DNA of 64,000 bases from Bacteroidota bacterium (GTDB lineage: Bacteria > Bacteroidota > Bacteroidia > Bacteroidales > UBA12481), in contig JABHCC010000119.1 in assembly GCA_018669475.1 (NCBI GenBank), forward strand, positions 1 to 64,000, given 5' to 3'. Positions within the stretch are counted from its first letter, which is position 1. Each line of letters starts with the position of its first letter. Both the position numbers and the translations under genes were made by a program. Shown one piece after another: positions 52,676 through 61,789 of this stretch. The notes below the pieces were generated by a model that searched no databases, was not told the DNA's origin, and saw only the letters and a list, made by a program, of their open reading frames with translations.

Positions 52676-54022
52676 TTTTCCATGGGGTCGCATTTCTGCA
52701 TCCATCTTTTTATCGAAATTGTTCATTATCATTTTCATGGAATCAGCTAATTCTGGAAACTGGTGAATCAGGTTGAATTGCTCACTTATATCCTCTTCAA
52801 TATTCATTAAAAAGGCCGTATCCTTTTGTTGTCTGTATTTCCATTTTCCCACTCTTACTCCTTCAATTTTCCCCCTAGATGAATAATATATAAATGGACG
52901 TTCAGGAAATAGCACATCCTCCTGAATAAGTTTTTCAAACAAATCAATGCCATCAATCTGATTGTCAGGCAAGTTCAATTGGCATATTCTAGCCAGGGTG
53001 GGCAGTATATCCATTGATGACCATACCCTGTGGTCGACAGCTGGAGCATCTTTAATATTGTCAGGCCATTTGATAATACATGGTTCCCGCATACCACCTT
53101 CCCAGGTACTACCTTTTCCACCCCGAAGTGGCCCAGCTGATCCGCCATGAGTCTTAAATGGTAGCCAGGGACCATTATCAGATGAGAAAAAAATTAAAGT
53201 ATTATCTAAAATGTCTAATTCCTTTAGAACTTCAACGATTTGTCCGGTACTCCAATCTATTTCTTCAACGGCATCACCATATAAGCCACGCTTACTGGTA
53301 TTCAGGAAATCATCAGAAACATATAATGGGATATGAACCATTGGATGAGCCAGGTAAATAAAGAATCTGTCACTCTGATGTTTATTTATAAAACCCAGAG
53401 TCCTCTCAGTTAGATTTTTAGTAAAGAGTCGCTGATCCGGATCAAGTTCAATGGTATCATTTCCTTCCATTAATGGCAGATAATGAGGATACTTCTTATT
53501 CCCCCTGAGAATTTGTTCTTTTCTACTCATATCATTACTGAATGGAATGCCGTAATACTCATCAAACCCATTCTGTAATGGTAAAAAAGGCTCTTGATGG
53601 CCCAGATGCCATTTTCCGTAGCATGCGGTGTGGTACCCTGCTTCCTTAAACAACTCAGGTAATAGAATCTCGTCGGGATTGATCCCATATCGGTACTGAG
53701 GGAAAATCACATGTTTGTGTAAATCAATTCTTTTAGGATAGCATCCTGAGAGAAGACTCGAACGGCTTGGGCTGCAAACCGGACTGGTTACATAAAACTG
53801 GGTATATTTTACTCCATCTCTGGCCAGTTGATCAAGATTTGGTGTGTTTATCGTTGGGTTACCATAAGATGCAAGATCTCCATATCCCAGATCATCGGTG
53901 AAAATCAGAATAACATTTGGTTCCTGATCGATATTATCATTATTGTCAGAACAAGAAAGCATATTGCTGATAATAAACATTGCTATAATCAGCTTTAAGA
54001 ACATATTGAATACTTTATGCAT
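52667..54022 (-). CDS. Sulfatase (family S1), lipoprotein
   Basis: A 451-residue lipoprotein with lipobox MLSC (Cys 24). An in-frame ATG at 54004 would shorten the leader by six residues and is equally good. Core blocks are NVILIFTDDLGYGDLASYG, the formylglycine site C83-S-P-S-R87, YGKWHLGHQ and FFSSDNGPWLPF. It differs in sequence from the second sulfatase, so the two probably cut different ester positions (inference). It is the first gene of the minus-strand set; its 5' end faces the alcohol dehydrogenase gene. Confidence 0.95.
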   Translation of the reverse strand: MHKVFNMFLKLIIAMFIISNMLSCSDNNDNIDQEPNVILIFTDDLGYGDLASYGNPTINTPNLDQLARDGVKYTQFYVTSPVCSPSRSSLLSGCYPKRIDLHKHVIFPQYRYGINPDEILLPELFKEAGYHTACYGKWHLGHQEPFLPLQNGFDEYYGIPFSNDMSRKEQILRGNKKYPHYLPLMEGNDTIELDPDQRLFTKNLTERTLGFINKHQSDRFFIYLAHPMVHIPLYVSDDFLNTSKRGLYGDAVEEIDWSTGQIVEVLKELDILDNTLIFFSSDNGPWLPFKTHGGSAGPLRGGKGSTWEGGMREPCIIKWPDNIKDAPAVDHRVWSSMDILPTLARICQLNLPDNQIDGIDLFEKLIQEDVLFPERPFIYYSSRGKIEGVRVGKWKYRQQKDTAFLMNIEEDISEQFNLIHQFPELADSMKMIMNNFDKKMDAEMRPHGKLN

Positions 54023-54150
54023 GATAGTTTAGTTTCCCAATTTTGTATAATCAGCTTCTAAAATACTAAAAAATGATGGTTCAGATGATGAGATAGTTTT
54101 CAATAAACACATCTTGTTGGTGAAACTGATAGAATAGTTACTTTTAGAAG

Positions 54151-54226
54151 ATACTTTAACACACACGCGGATGATAGTTTTTGTTATGCGAGCTCCATCC
54201 GACAAATAAAATTAAAATATAATCGG
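54151..54226 (+). promoter_or_regulatory. Duplicated promoter/leader element, copy 2 (upstream of alcohol dehydrogenase gene)
   Basis: The 34-base core at 54168-54201 matches copy 1 (17809-17842) at all but one position, again framed by CGGATG and CATCCG and holding TAGTTTTTG at 54175-54183. CTTTAA at 54154-54159 sits at the same -33-like distance as TTTTAA in copy 1. The core again ends 25 bases before an ATG (54227). Confidence 0.7.
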
Positions 54227-55387
54227 ATGAACAATTTTGAATTCTATAATCCTGTCAGAGTATTATTTGGTGAGGGACAAATCGCTAAGATTGTTGATTT
54301 GCTACCGGATAATGGAAAGATTCTATTAGTATATGGTGGCGGTAGTATTAAAATGAACGGAGTTTATGATCAGGTATTAGAAGTTTTATCCACAAAGAGT
54401 TTTGTTGAATTCGGTGGGATTAAACCAAATCCTGAGTATGAATTTCTTTTGCCAGCAATTGATCTAGTTAAGAGTGAAAATATAGAATTTATTTTGGCTG
54501 TGGGAGGTGGTTCAGTTGTAGATGCCTGCAAATTCATTTCTGCAGCTGCAAATTATGATGGTGATGATCCCTGGTCAATTCTATCAAACGCAGATCCGGT
54601 AAAATCAGCCATTCCTTTGGGGGTGATACTTACTTTACCTGCAACCGGAACTGAGATGAATGGTAATTCAGTTATTACCAGAGCCTCTACAAAAGAAAAG
54701 TTTGCATTTTCAAGTCCTGAAGTTTTTCCGCAGTTTTCAGTTTTGGATCCAACAATTACCTATTCCCTACCAAGAAGCCAGGTTGTGAATGGGGTTATTG
54801 ATGCATATATTCATGTTATTGAACAATACCTAAACTACCATGAAAGTGCTGATGTGCAAGATCATTACGCTGAGAGTCTTCTTAGAATTCTGAAAACTGA
54901 AGGGGGAAGGGCTATTACTTTTGAGAAACCTGATTATAATAATCGTGCTAATATAATGTGGGCTGCTACAAATGCATTGAATCATTTCTTGTCTGCAGGA
55001 GTTACGGTTGACTGGACTACACATATGCTCGGACATGAGCTTACTGCATTGCATGGCTTGGATCATGCTGTAACCCTGGCTATTGTTTTACCAGGAGTTA
55101 TGAAAGTTATGAAGGAAGTAAGAAAAGAGAAGTTGTTACAATATGCTAATAGAATCTGGGATTTGTCCGGGTCTGATCACTCTGGAATAATTGATCAGGC
55201 TATTCTAAATACAGAACAGTTCTTCATTAAGCTAGGTGTAGGAGTAAGGTTATCCGATTATGGAATTGATAGCAGTACTATTGATCAGATTGTAAGCAGA
55301 TTAGAGAAACGTGGTGTAGAGTATCTTGGCAGAGCAGGGGATCTGAAATTGGAACATGTAAGGCCAATTCTTGAATCACGTTTATAG
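54227..55387 (+). CDS. Iron-containing alcohol dehydrogenase, YqhD type
   Basis: A 386-residue cytoplasmic dehydrogenase. NFEFYNPVRVLFGEGQI and GKILLVYGGGSIKMNG open it; LAVGGGSVVDACKFIS binds NADP; NGVIDAYIHVIEQYL and HMLGHELTALHGLDH carry the metal ligands (Asp and three His). These follow E. coli YqhD closely, an NADPH-dependent aldehyde reductase of wide range. Beside a fucosidase locus it might reduce L-lactaldehyde made from fucose, but no fucose kinase, isomerase or aldolase is in the window. It has the duplicated leader element and is followed by a perfect terminator hairpin. Confidence 0.92.
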   Translation: MNNFEFYNPVRVLFGEGQIAKIVDLLPDNGKILLVYGGGSIKMNGVYDQVLEVLSTKSFVEFGGIKPNPEYEFLLPAIDLVKSENIEFILAVGGGSVVDACKFISAAANYDGDDPWSILSNADPVKSAIPLGVILTLPATGTEMNGNSVITRASTKEKFAFSSPEVFPQFSVLDPTITYSLPRSQVVNGVIDAYIHVIEQYLNYHESADVQDHYAESLLRILKTEGGRAITFEKPDYNNRANIMWAATNALNHFLSAGVTVDWTTHMLGHELTALHGLDHAVTLAIVLPGVMKVMKEVRKEKLLQYANRIWDLSGSDHSGIIDQAILNTEQFFIKLGVGVRLSDYGIDSSTIDQIVSRLEKRGVEYLGRAGDLKLEHVRPILESRL

Positions 55388-55410
55388 TTCTATTAATCAC
55401 AATAAGAAAT

Positions 55411-55448
55411 AATGACAAAGCTCCGGAACAACCCGGAGCTTTGTCATT
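55411..55448. terminator. Long perfect hairpin between alcohol dehydrogenase and symporter genes
   Basis: A perfect 16-base inverted repeat (55411-55426 with 55433-55448; arm core GACAAAGCTCCGG) with a 6-base loop, placed between convergent genes. Confidence 0.9.
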
Positions 55449-55509
55449 TATGCCATTATACCATTTATGTGATTATGTGATATTTGTTGTTGTTCTGAAG
55501 TTAAGCTTG

Positions 55510-57150
55510 CTATGAAAATAGTGAATAAAGGATAATCATAACAACGACTAAAATTCCTGATAAAACACGAGGATCAGTCCAACCGGTAATTTTACCTTTA
55601 GTTAAAAAGTGTAATGGTTTATCGAAAACTAATCCTTTGATTTTCTCCGGATCAGGTCTAGGTGTTAGGAAGCTGACTAGTACATAAACACAACTCAGGA
55701 ACACAAAGAGCCACCAACCCTGCATCATATATGGAATCCCAAGATTGTCAGTAATTGGCTTTACCCCTTCTCCAAAAATTCCTTCAAAAGCAGGAAAATC
55801 AATCATAAATACCAAGGCGCCTACAATAAAACCTGTAATAATTGTAATGAGTGAGGCCTGTTTTGTGCCTCTCTTCCAGAATACCCCCCAGATGAATACA
55901 ACCGCGATTGGAGGAGCAAGCACACTAAGAATTGTATTTATCGCATCAAATATACTTCTGAATCTTTCAATCATAGGAGACCATGCAATGGCTAATAACA
56001 TTACAGCCACAGCAGTCCATCGGCCAATATTTACTTGTTGCCGGTCTGTTGTTTTTGGCCTTATTCGTTTTACAATATCTACTGAAACCAGCGTCGCACT
56101 TGAATTAAGAGCTGCAGCTATAGTGCTCATCAGTGCGGCCATTAATGCGGCAGATAGTAGTCCCTTTAATCCGGTAGGTAATAATTGAGTAATTAATACT
56201 GGCAGGGCTTCATTTGCATTGTCTCCAATAATATCACTAAAAAGTGCATAGGCAAGAATACCAGGGACAACCATTATAAATACAGGGAGAATTTTGATAA
56301 ATCCTGCAAAGATAGGTCCGATTTGGGCATCCCTTAAGGACCTGGCTCCAAGAACTCTTTGCACAATTGTCTGGTCAGCACACCAATACCACAGACCAAT
56401 TACCGGGTAACCCAGAATAATTGAGTACCAGGGCAGGCTGGGATTGCTTTCTGCACTTCTTAACAGTACCATTTGATCAGGACGTAAAACTTCTTTTAGC
56501 TCGGCATAACTGTTTATCCCTTTATCCGGTAGGGCAAGAACAGCAATCACTGCCATAATACCAGCACCTAATATGAGAATAACAGTTTGGATTGTTTCTG
56601 TTATAACCACAGCTTTTAATCCACCCATCACAGTATAAATCGATGTGATTACTGATATAATAATTATTGAGACCCATTTGTCGATACCGAAAAAGGTTTC
56701 GAATACTACGGCACCAGCATACAAGCTAATACCTATATGCATAAAAAGAGCTCCGATTATGGCGAGAAATGCCAGGAATGTACGGGAAGCTCCGCTATAT
56801 CTTCTCTCAAGAAATTCAGGTAATGTGGAGATTTTATTTTTGAAATAGAATGGTGCAAATACTAATCCCAGAACAATTAGCAGGAAAGCTGCCATCCACT
56901 CGAAGTTACCTTGAACCATTCCATCACGGTATCCTGCAGCTGCGAGACCAACCAGGTGAATAGTTGATATGTTTGAAGCAAAAAGGGCGGCTCCTACAAA
57001 AGCCCAGTTCAGAGATCGACCTGCAAGAAAATATGAATTTGATGTCATTTTCTGTTTTCGTACAACCCAGATCCCAACTGTAAGGATCCCAAGTAAATAA
57101 ACAATAATAATTGCCAGATCTAATAAGGGAATTGAAATACCTCCGTTCAT
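55510..57150 (-). CDS. Sodium/solute symporter (SSS family)
   Basis: A 546-residue inner-membrane transporter with about 13-14 hydrophobic segments. SSS/SGLT features are NSYFLAGRSLNWAFVGAALF and FASNISTIHLVGLAAAGY near the N-terminus, YTVMGGLKAVVITETIQTVI and GLWYWCADQTIVQRVLGARS in the middle; these match the sugar-transporting SGLT-like branch. It likely imports a monosaccharide with Na+; fucose from the nearby locus is a guess. It is the last gene of a minus-strand series after dmsC, with a 32-base gap. Confidence 0.93.
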   Translation of the reverse strand: MNGGISIPLLDLAIIIVYLLGILTVGIWVVRKQKMTSNSYFLAGRSLNWAFVGAALFASNISTIHLVGLAAAGYRDGMVQGNFEWMAAFLLIVLGLVFAPFYFKNKISTLPEFLERRYSGASRTFLAFLAIIGALFMHIGISLYAGAVVFETFFGIDKWVSIIIISVITSIYTVMGGLKAVVITETIQTVILILGAGIMAVIAVLALPDKGINSYAELKEVLRPDQMVLLRSAESNPSLPWYSIILGYPVIGLWYWCADQTIVQRVLGARSLRDAQIGPIFAGFIKILPVFIMVVPGILAYALFSDIIGDNANEALPVLITQLLPTGLKGLLSAALMAALMSTIAAALNSSATLVSVDIVKRIRPKTTDRQQVNIGRWTAVAVMLLAIAWSPMIERFRSIFDAINTILSVLAPPIAVVFIWGVFWKRGTKQASLITIITGFIVGALVFMIDFPAFEGIFGEGVKPITDNLGIPYMMQGWWLFVFLSCVYVLVSFLTPRPDPEKIKGLVFDKPLHFLTKGKITGWTDPRVLSGILVVVMIILYSLFS

Positions 57151-57182
57151 AATGTTTCAGTTAAAAAATCAATGGTTAATAA

Positions 57183-58052
57183 TTAAAATCCGCCTTCGGA
57201 GAGAGCGAGTGCATAAAATAATGCACGACCAAAATACTGAGCAATAAGCAGACTTGCAAAAGTTAGTGATATGGGTATGGTAAGTTGACGGCATTGTGTA
57301 ATTTCTGATCGGATGACGAACAGGCTTCGAAATATTAGTATTAAGGCTACAATTTGAAGAAGAATTTTTCCGAAAAAGATCAAAGAATGACTACCCAGTA
57401 GAAGATCCATGGCTTGTTGACCAGGAATGCCATTTTGTTGAAGAAAATTGATGAATACTGGCAATAGAATGAGTGCAATAATGATCAATGCAGCATTTAG
57501 TACAGCTAATGCTCTCTGGCTTGAGTAGCTGCCTTTTTTTGTAATTAGTAATAATAAAAGAGGTGAGGCCAGAAGCAAGCTGCTGCCATAAAAACTAACA
57601 AACGTAAATACTGAGTTCCAGTTTGGCTGAGCCGGTAGCATATATAGTTTTGACATAGAGTATATAAGTATAATGCCAGCGATGCTACAGAGATCAAGAA
57701 GAACTTTCTGAATACGTTTCCAGCTGGTAGTTGTCCATGTGACAAGTATGAACAATATCAAAAAGCCAAGATATAATGACAGAAATATTATTTCTTTGCT
57801 AAGCCATGAGGTTTCAAAATGGTTTATTGCTTTAAAGGCCTTCATGGGATGTCCCAGATGAAGGAAAGAGAAGAGAACTCCAATAATTCCAATCGCGAGT
57901 GCGAGTAGTGGTATTGACTTAAGCATTCGCTGAATCGTACCTCTGCTATTAAATGCAGGCCAATAAATAAATGTATTAAAAAGGATAATCAGACCTACAG
58001 ACAATTGTATGGCCAGGGTGAAAATAATCAATGAATAATCGCTAACTAACAT
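57183..58052 (-). CDS. dmsC: DmsC-like membrane anchor of a DMSO-reductase-type enzyme
   Basis: A 289-residue inner-membrane protein with about eight hydrophobic segments, of the DmsC anchor family. Features are DYSLIIFTLAIQLSVGLI at the N-terminus, LHLGHPMKAFKAINHFETSW (typical of DmsC) and LFYALALSEGGF at the end. It would oxidise menaquinol and pass electrons to the DmsB-like subunit. The ATG at 58052 overlaps the dmsB 3' end by 11 bases; the upstream alternative at 58076 is less likely. Confidence 0.88.
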   Translation of the reverse strand: MLVSDYSLIIFTLAIQLSVGLIILFNTFIYWPAFNSRGTIQRMLKSIPLLALAIGIIGVLFSFLHLGHPMKAFKAINHFETSWLSKEIIFLSLYLGFLILFILVTWTTTSWKRIQKVLLDLCSIAGIILIYSMSKLYMLPAQPNWNSVFTFVSFYGSSLLLASPLLLLLITKKGSYSSQRALAVLNAALIIIALILLPVFINFLQQNGIPGQQAMDLLLGSHSLIFFGKILLQIVALILIFRSLFVIRSEITQCRQLTIPISLTFASLLIAQYFGRALFYALALSEGGF

Positions 58053-58671
58053 TTTCAGTCTCCTCTTTGTTGACAATTTTTGCTGATAACTCTTCAGCTA
58101 GTTTTGCTTCAGCATGTGGTGTAATCACAAGAGATGGTTTCAGTTCATCAGTACGTGGCAATGGGTAAACCGAGCGGTTTGAACCATATTTCTCTTGCAA
58201 GACATCCATCTGGCCAAAATCGAGTGCCCTCATTGGGCAAGATGATACACATGAAGGTAATTTTGAGTCTTTCAGGTAATCATAACACAAATCACACTTC
58301 GTCATCAGGCCAGAGGCAATATCGAATTGTGGTGCTCCATATGGACAGGCCCATTCACAATATTTACATCCAATGCACTTGTTGTCATTAATAAGAACCA
58401 ATCCATCCTCATTTTTAAATATCGCTTCGGTAGGGCAGGCAGGAAGACAGGCAGGTGCTTCACAATGATTACATGAGATTGAGAGATAGTAATTTGCTAA
58501 TCTGGGTTCCCAGGCTCCGCTGGTACGTTTAAGCCAATCACCACCGGATATTTCATAAACCCGACGCCATAACACACCAAGATCGAGATTATTCTTGTCT
58601 TTGCAGGCTATTTGGCAGGTTTTACATCCTGAACAGGCCGATACATCAATATAGAATCCGTACTGGGTCAT
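58042..58671 (-). CDS. dmsB: DmsB-like 4Fe-4S ferredoxin subunit
   Basis: A 209-residue iron-sulfur protein with four cysteine groups for four [4Fe-4S] clusters: CSGCKTCQIAC, CNHCEAPACLPAC, CIGCKYCEWAC and CDLC with CVSSC. This is the standard DmsB/NrfC plan. It carries electrons from the membrane anchor to the molybdenum subunit. The gene starts 3 bases after the dmsA stop and overlaps dmsC. Confidence 0.95.
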   Translation of the reverse strand: MTQYGFYIDVSACSGCKTCQIACKDKNNLDLGVLWRRVYEISGGDWLKRTSGAWEPRLANYYLSISCNHCEAPACLPACPTEAIFKNEDGLVLINDNKCIGCKYCEWACPYGAPQFDIASGLMTKCDLCYDYLKDSKLPSCVSSCPMRALDFGQMDVLQEKYGSNRSVYPLPRTDELKPSLVITPHAEAKLAEELSAKIVNKEETENVS

Positions 58672-58674
58672 GGT

Positions 58675-61053
58675 TTATTGTTTATACAACTTTGCTTCTG
58701 CCATTATTGTGTGTTGCGCGTTCCCAAATGCTAATGGGGTCCATCTTTCTGAACTAATTGTATTCACTGATCCGCCAATGTCATTGCCATCCTCATCAGC
58801 TTGCCACCAGGCTCCCTGAGGGATTGAGATAACTCCGGGCATTATACTATTTGTTATTCTTGCCTTCAAAATTACTGCCCCCCGATCATTGAAAGCTTTA
58901 ATAAGCTTACCATCCTTAATATTTCGTGATGCTGCATCAATAGGATTTATGAAGATTCTTTGTGGGAAAGCTTCTTTCAACCAGTCAACATTTGCATGAG
59001 TAGAATGAACTCTGCCCATGTAGTGTGGCCCAATGACCTGCAATGGAAATCGTGATACTGTAGCATCAAATGGAGATTCCCACTCTTGAATATACTTTGG
59101 TATTGGAGGAATTTCCTTAGGATTATTTAATCTATGCAGCTCAGTTGAAAAAATTTCAACTTTTCCAGATGCCGTTTTCAAAGGATTTGCAGCAGGATTA
59201 TTACGAAAATCTTCAAAACTGATCTTTGGATTCTTTACTGGTCTTGAATGCAGTCCAGCATTGGATTCAACAATTGTTTCAAAATCAGGAAGATCAGGAA
59301 ACCTTGATTGTTTAAAGGCATTCCAGAGCTTTCTTGTCCAGGCTTTTTCATCCATACCTTGTGTGTATGATTCGTAAACATCCAGCTTTTTAGCAATCTC
59401 AGCACAGATGCGGTAATCAGATTTAGATTCAAATGCAGGCTCCACAATCTGGGGCATTAAAATTACCTCTTCGCCATATTTCCAACCATCTTCCAATCCC
59501 CATGTTTCAAGTTGAGTACATGCAGGAAGTAAAAGATCTGCATACATCCCGGTAGGGGTAAGGAATTGATCTTGTACCGCGATGAATTCTACCTGGGTTT
59601 CATCCTTTAGTATTTTGGATGTACGGTTGATGTTACTATGTTGGTTAATAAGAGCATTTGAGGCAACTGCCCAAATAAACTTGATGTTCGACTTCAGAGC
59701 TGTAGTACCTTTTAGCCCTTCCTTATCAGTTAGTTCAGTTCCTCTGATAACCGCTTCAGTCCACAAAAATGACGGTATGCGTGCGCGCACAGGATTTCTG
59801 CCGGTCGGGAAAACAGACCACCTGGGTCCTCCGCCTGCTTGTAAAGCCATTCCACTAGCCCAGCCGCCATGAATACCTATATTCCCGCTTATTGCTGCTA
59901 ACACACATCCTGCTCTCACAACCTGTTCTCCATAGGCTCTTCTTTGCATTCCATAGCCCTGATAAAGCATTGCAGGCTTTATAGTTGCATATTCTCTGGC
60001 GATTCTAACAATGGTTTCTGCAGGTATTCCTGTAATTTTCTCTGCCCAGGCAGGAGTTTTTGGAATACTATCTTTTGTTCCTAATATATAATCAGCATAA
60101 GATTCTTGATTTTTATATCCGGCAGGCATATCATTAGATCTGAAACCTTGACAATGGGAAGAGATAAATGATTCATCGAGAAGGTCTTCATCCATCATGA
60201 CAAATACCATTGCGCTCATCATGGCCACATCAGTACCTGGACGAATAGGAATCCATTCATCAGCTAAAGCGACGGCAGACATTGTTTTCCGGGGATCAAT
60301 ACAAACGACTCTGGCTCCATTTTTTCGTGCTAACTTGATTAAGTAGTCCGAATTTGTACCGTCTTTCATTTCAGCAGGATTCCATCCCCACATAATAATA
60401 TATTTGGAGTTTAGCCAATCCTGACGTTGGTTTCCGGTAACAGATGTTCCATAAACAGTTGGAGTGGCTTTGCTTATGCAGGCCCATGAATATGAATTGT
60501 AGAAACCAAGTGATCCACCTATAAGGTTGCTTAATCGAACTGCTGGCCACCTGCCATTAGTCTGGCTATAACTACCTGTTCCATATGGAATATACAGGGC
60601 TTCATTACCATATTTATTTTTTACTCTGATAATCTCATCAGCCATAATGCTGGTAGCTTCATCCCAGCTAATCCTTTCGAATTTCCCTTCGCCTCTATGT
60701 CCTGTACGTTTCATAGGGTATCTAAGCCGATCAGGGTGATACTGCCGTCTTCGATATGCTCGTCCCTTGAGACAGGCACGCAGTTGAGGTTCTTCAGGTA
60801 AATCATTTGGACGATCATCGGTTTCAATACGACTGATGATTCCATCCTGAACCAAAATCTTTAAGATACAACGTCCACCACAATTATGCGATGGGCAACC
60901 CAGCCTGAACCAACCATTTGACTTTAGCCTATCGGCAAGCTTCTGACCTGGCTGTAATGCACTTAATGAAGATATATAATGGGGTGCAACAAATAAGCTG
61001 CCTCCTAGTATGGAGCTGGTTCTAATGAAATTACGCCGGTCACGAGAAGTCAT
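58675..61053 (-). CDS. dmsA: Molybdopterin oxidoreductase, DmsA-type catalytic subunit
   Basis: A 792-residue exported molybdoenzyme. A Tat-type signal (RDRRNFIRTSS) opens it. The [4Fe-4S] ligands are C53, C58, C62 and C94 (CPSHNCGGRC, LRACLKG). Molybdenum cofactor regions include SYSWACISK (about 187-195, Ser 188 at the position of the DmsA Mo-ligand serine by my alignment), MWGWNPAEM and GNIGIHGG. The C-terminal domain ends with the dinucleotide-binding block (SSERWTPLAFGNAQ). Substrate could be DMSO, trimethylamine N-oxide or another S/N-oxide; family placement alone does not tell. It follows lipB by 31 bases. Confidence 0.92.
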   Translation of the reverse strand: MTSRDRRNFIRTSSILGGSLFVAPHYISSLSALQPGQKLADRLKSNGWFRLGCPSHNCGGRCILKILVQDGIISRIETDDRPNDLPEEPQLRACLKGRAYRRRQYHPDRLRYPMKRTGHRGEGKFERISWDEATSIMADEIIRVKNKYGNEALYIPYGTGSYSQTNGRWPAVRLSNLIGGSLGFYNSYSWACISKATPTVYGTSVTGNQRQDWLNSKYIIMWGWNPAEMKDGTNSDYLIKLARKNGARVVCIDPRKTMSAVALADEWIPIRPGTDVAMMSAMVFVMMDEDLLDESFISSHCQGFRSNDMPAGYKNQESYADYILGTKDSIPKTPAWAEKITGIPAETIVRIAREYATIKPAMLYQGYGMQRRAYGEQVVRAGCVLAAISGNIGIHGGWASGMALQAGGGPRWSVFPTGRNPVRARIPSFLWTEAVIRGTELTDKEGLKGTTALKSNIKFIWAVASNALINQHSNINRTSKILKDETQVEFIAVQDQFLTPTGMYADLLLPACTQLETWGLEDGWKYGEEVILMPQIVEPAFESKSDYRICAEIAKKLDVYESYTQGMDEKAWTRKLWNAFKQSRFPDLPDFETIVESNAGLHSRPVKNPKISFEDFRNNPAANPLKTASGKVEIFSTELHRLNNPKEIPPIPKYIQEWESPFDATVSRFPLQVIGPHYMGRVHSTHANVDWLKEAFPQRIFINPIDAASRNIKDGKLIKAFNDRGAVILKARITNSIMPGVISIPQGAWWQADEDGNDIGGSVNTISSERWTPLAFGNAQHTIMAEAKLYKQ

Positions 61054-61084
61054 GCTGCGAGCTTAAGATTGATTATAAATATAA

Positions 61085-61786
61085 TCAATCTTTCAGGGCA
61101 TGGAAATAGCTAATTATTTTGTTTTTGAGAATTGTTTTTACAAACTGGATATCTTGTTCCTTTCCCAGTTCTTTTTGCAATGAGGTAACCCCTTTGTCGA
61201 CAAATCCACAGGGATTGATGTAATTGAAATAATCAAGCTTGGTATTTACATTAAAGGCTAATCCATGCATAGTAATATATCGGCTTGCCTTGACTCCAAT
61301 AGCACATATCTTGCGGGCATCTGCTGTGTCTGAATCCAGCCAAACCCCGGTTGCGCCGTCCATTCTTTGTGCTGTAATATTAAATTCACTAAGGGTTTGT
61401 ATTATGCATTCTTCAAGCCCAAAAACATATTGTTTCAGATATATCCCGAAATGCTCAAGATCGAAAACAGGATACGCTACAATCTGTCCGGGGCCATGAT
61501 AAGTGATGTCTCCACCACGGTCGATGTGATAATAGCTGGCTTTAATTTGTTTTAAAAAATCATCCTGGATTAACAGGTTGTCCCTGTTACCCGATTTTCC
61601 CAAAGTATAGACGTGTGGATGTTCTACAAATAATAGCTTATCTTTTAGAAATACTCTTGATGCTTCAGAGGATTCGCGATTGATAAGTTTCTGATTAACA
61701 CGCTTTTTAAATATTTCCTCCTGATACTCCCATGCTATTTTATAGTCCATGGAGCCAAGGTCTTGAAACTCGATACAATCAGTCAT
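61085..61786 (-). CDS. lipB: Lipoyl(octanoyl) transferase
   Basis: A 233-residue enzyme moving octanoate from acyl-ACP to lipoyl domains. Family blocks are RGGDITYHGPGQIVAYPVFD, ICAIGVKASRYITMHGLAFN with the catalytic Lys, and YINPCGF with the acyl-accepting Cys. Length is normal. It starts 3 bases after the lipA stop, so both are one transcript. Targets include the glycine-cleavage H protein used with the gcvT product of this window. Confidence 0.96.
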   Translation of the reverse strand: MTDCIEFQDLGSMDYKIAWEYQEEIFKKRVNQKLINRESSEASRVFLKDKLLFVEHPHVYTLGKSGNRDNLLIQDDFLKQIKASYYHIDRGGDITYHGPGQIVAYPVFDLEHFGIYLKQYVFGLEECIIQTLSEFNITAQRMDGATGVWLDSDTADARKICAIGVKASRYITMHGLAFNVNTKLDYFNYINPCGFVDKGVTSLQKELGKEQDIQFVKTILKNKIISYFHALKD

Positions 61787-61789
61787 AAA

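Noticed and set aside
55745-56188. 147-codon plus-strand ORF inside the symporter gene
   Set aside because: Antisense to conserved membrane helices; no family signal.
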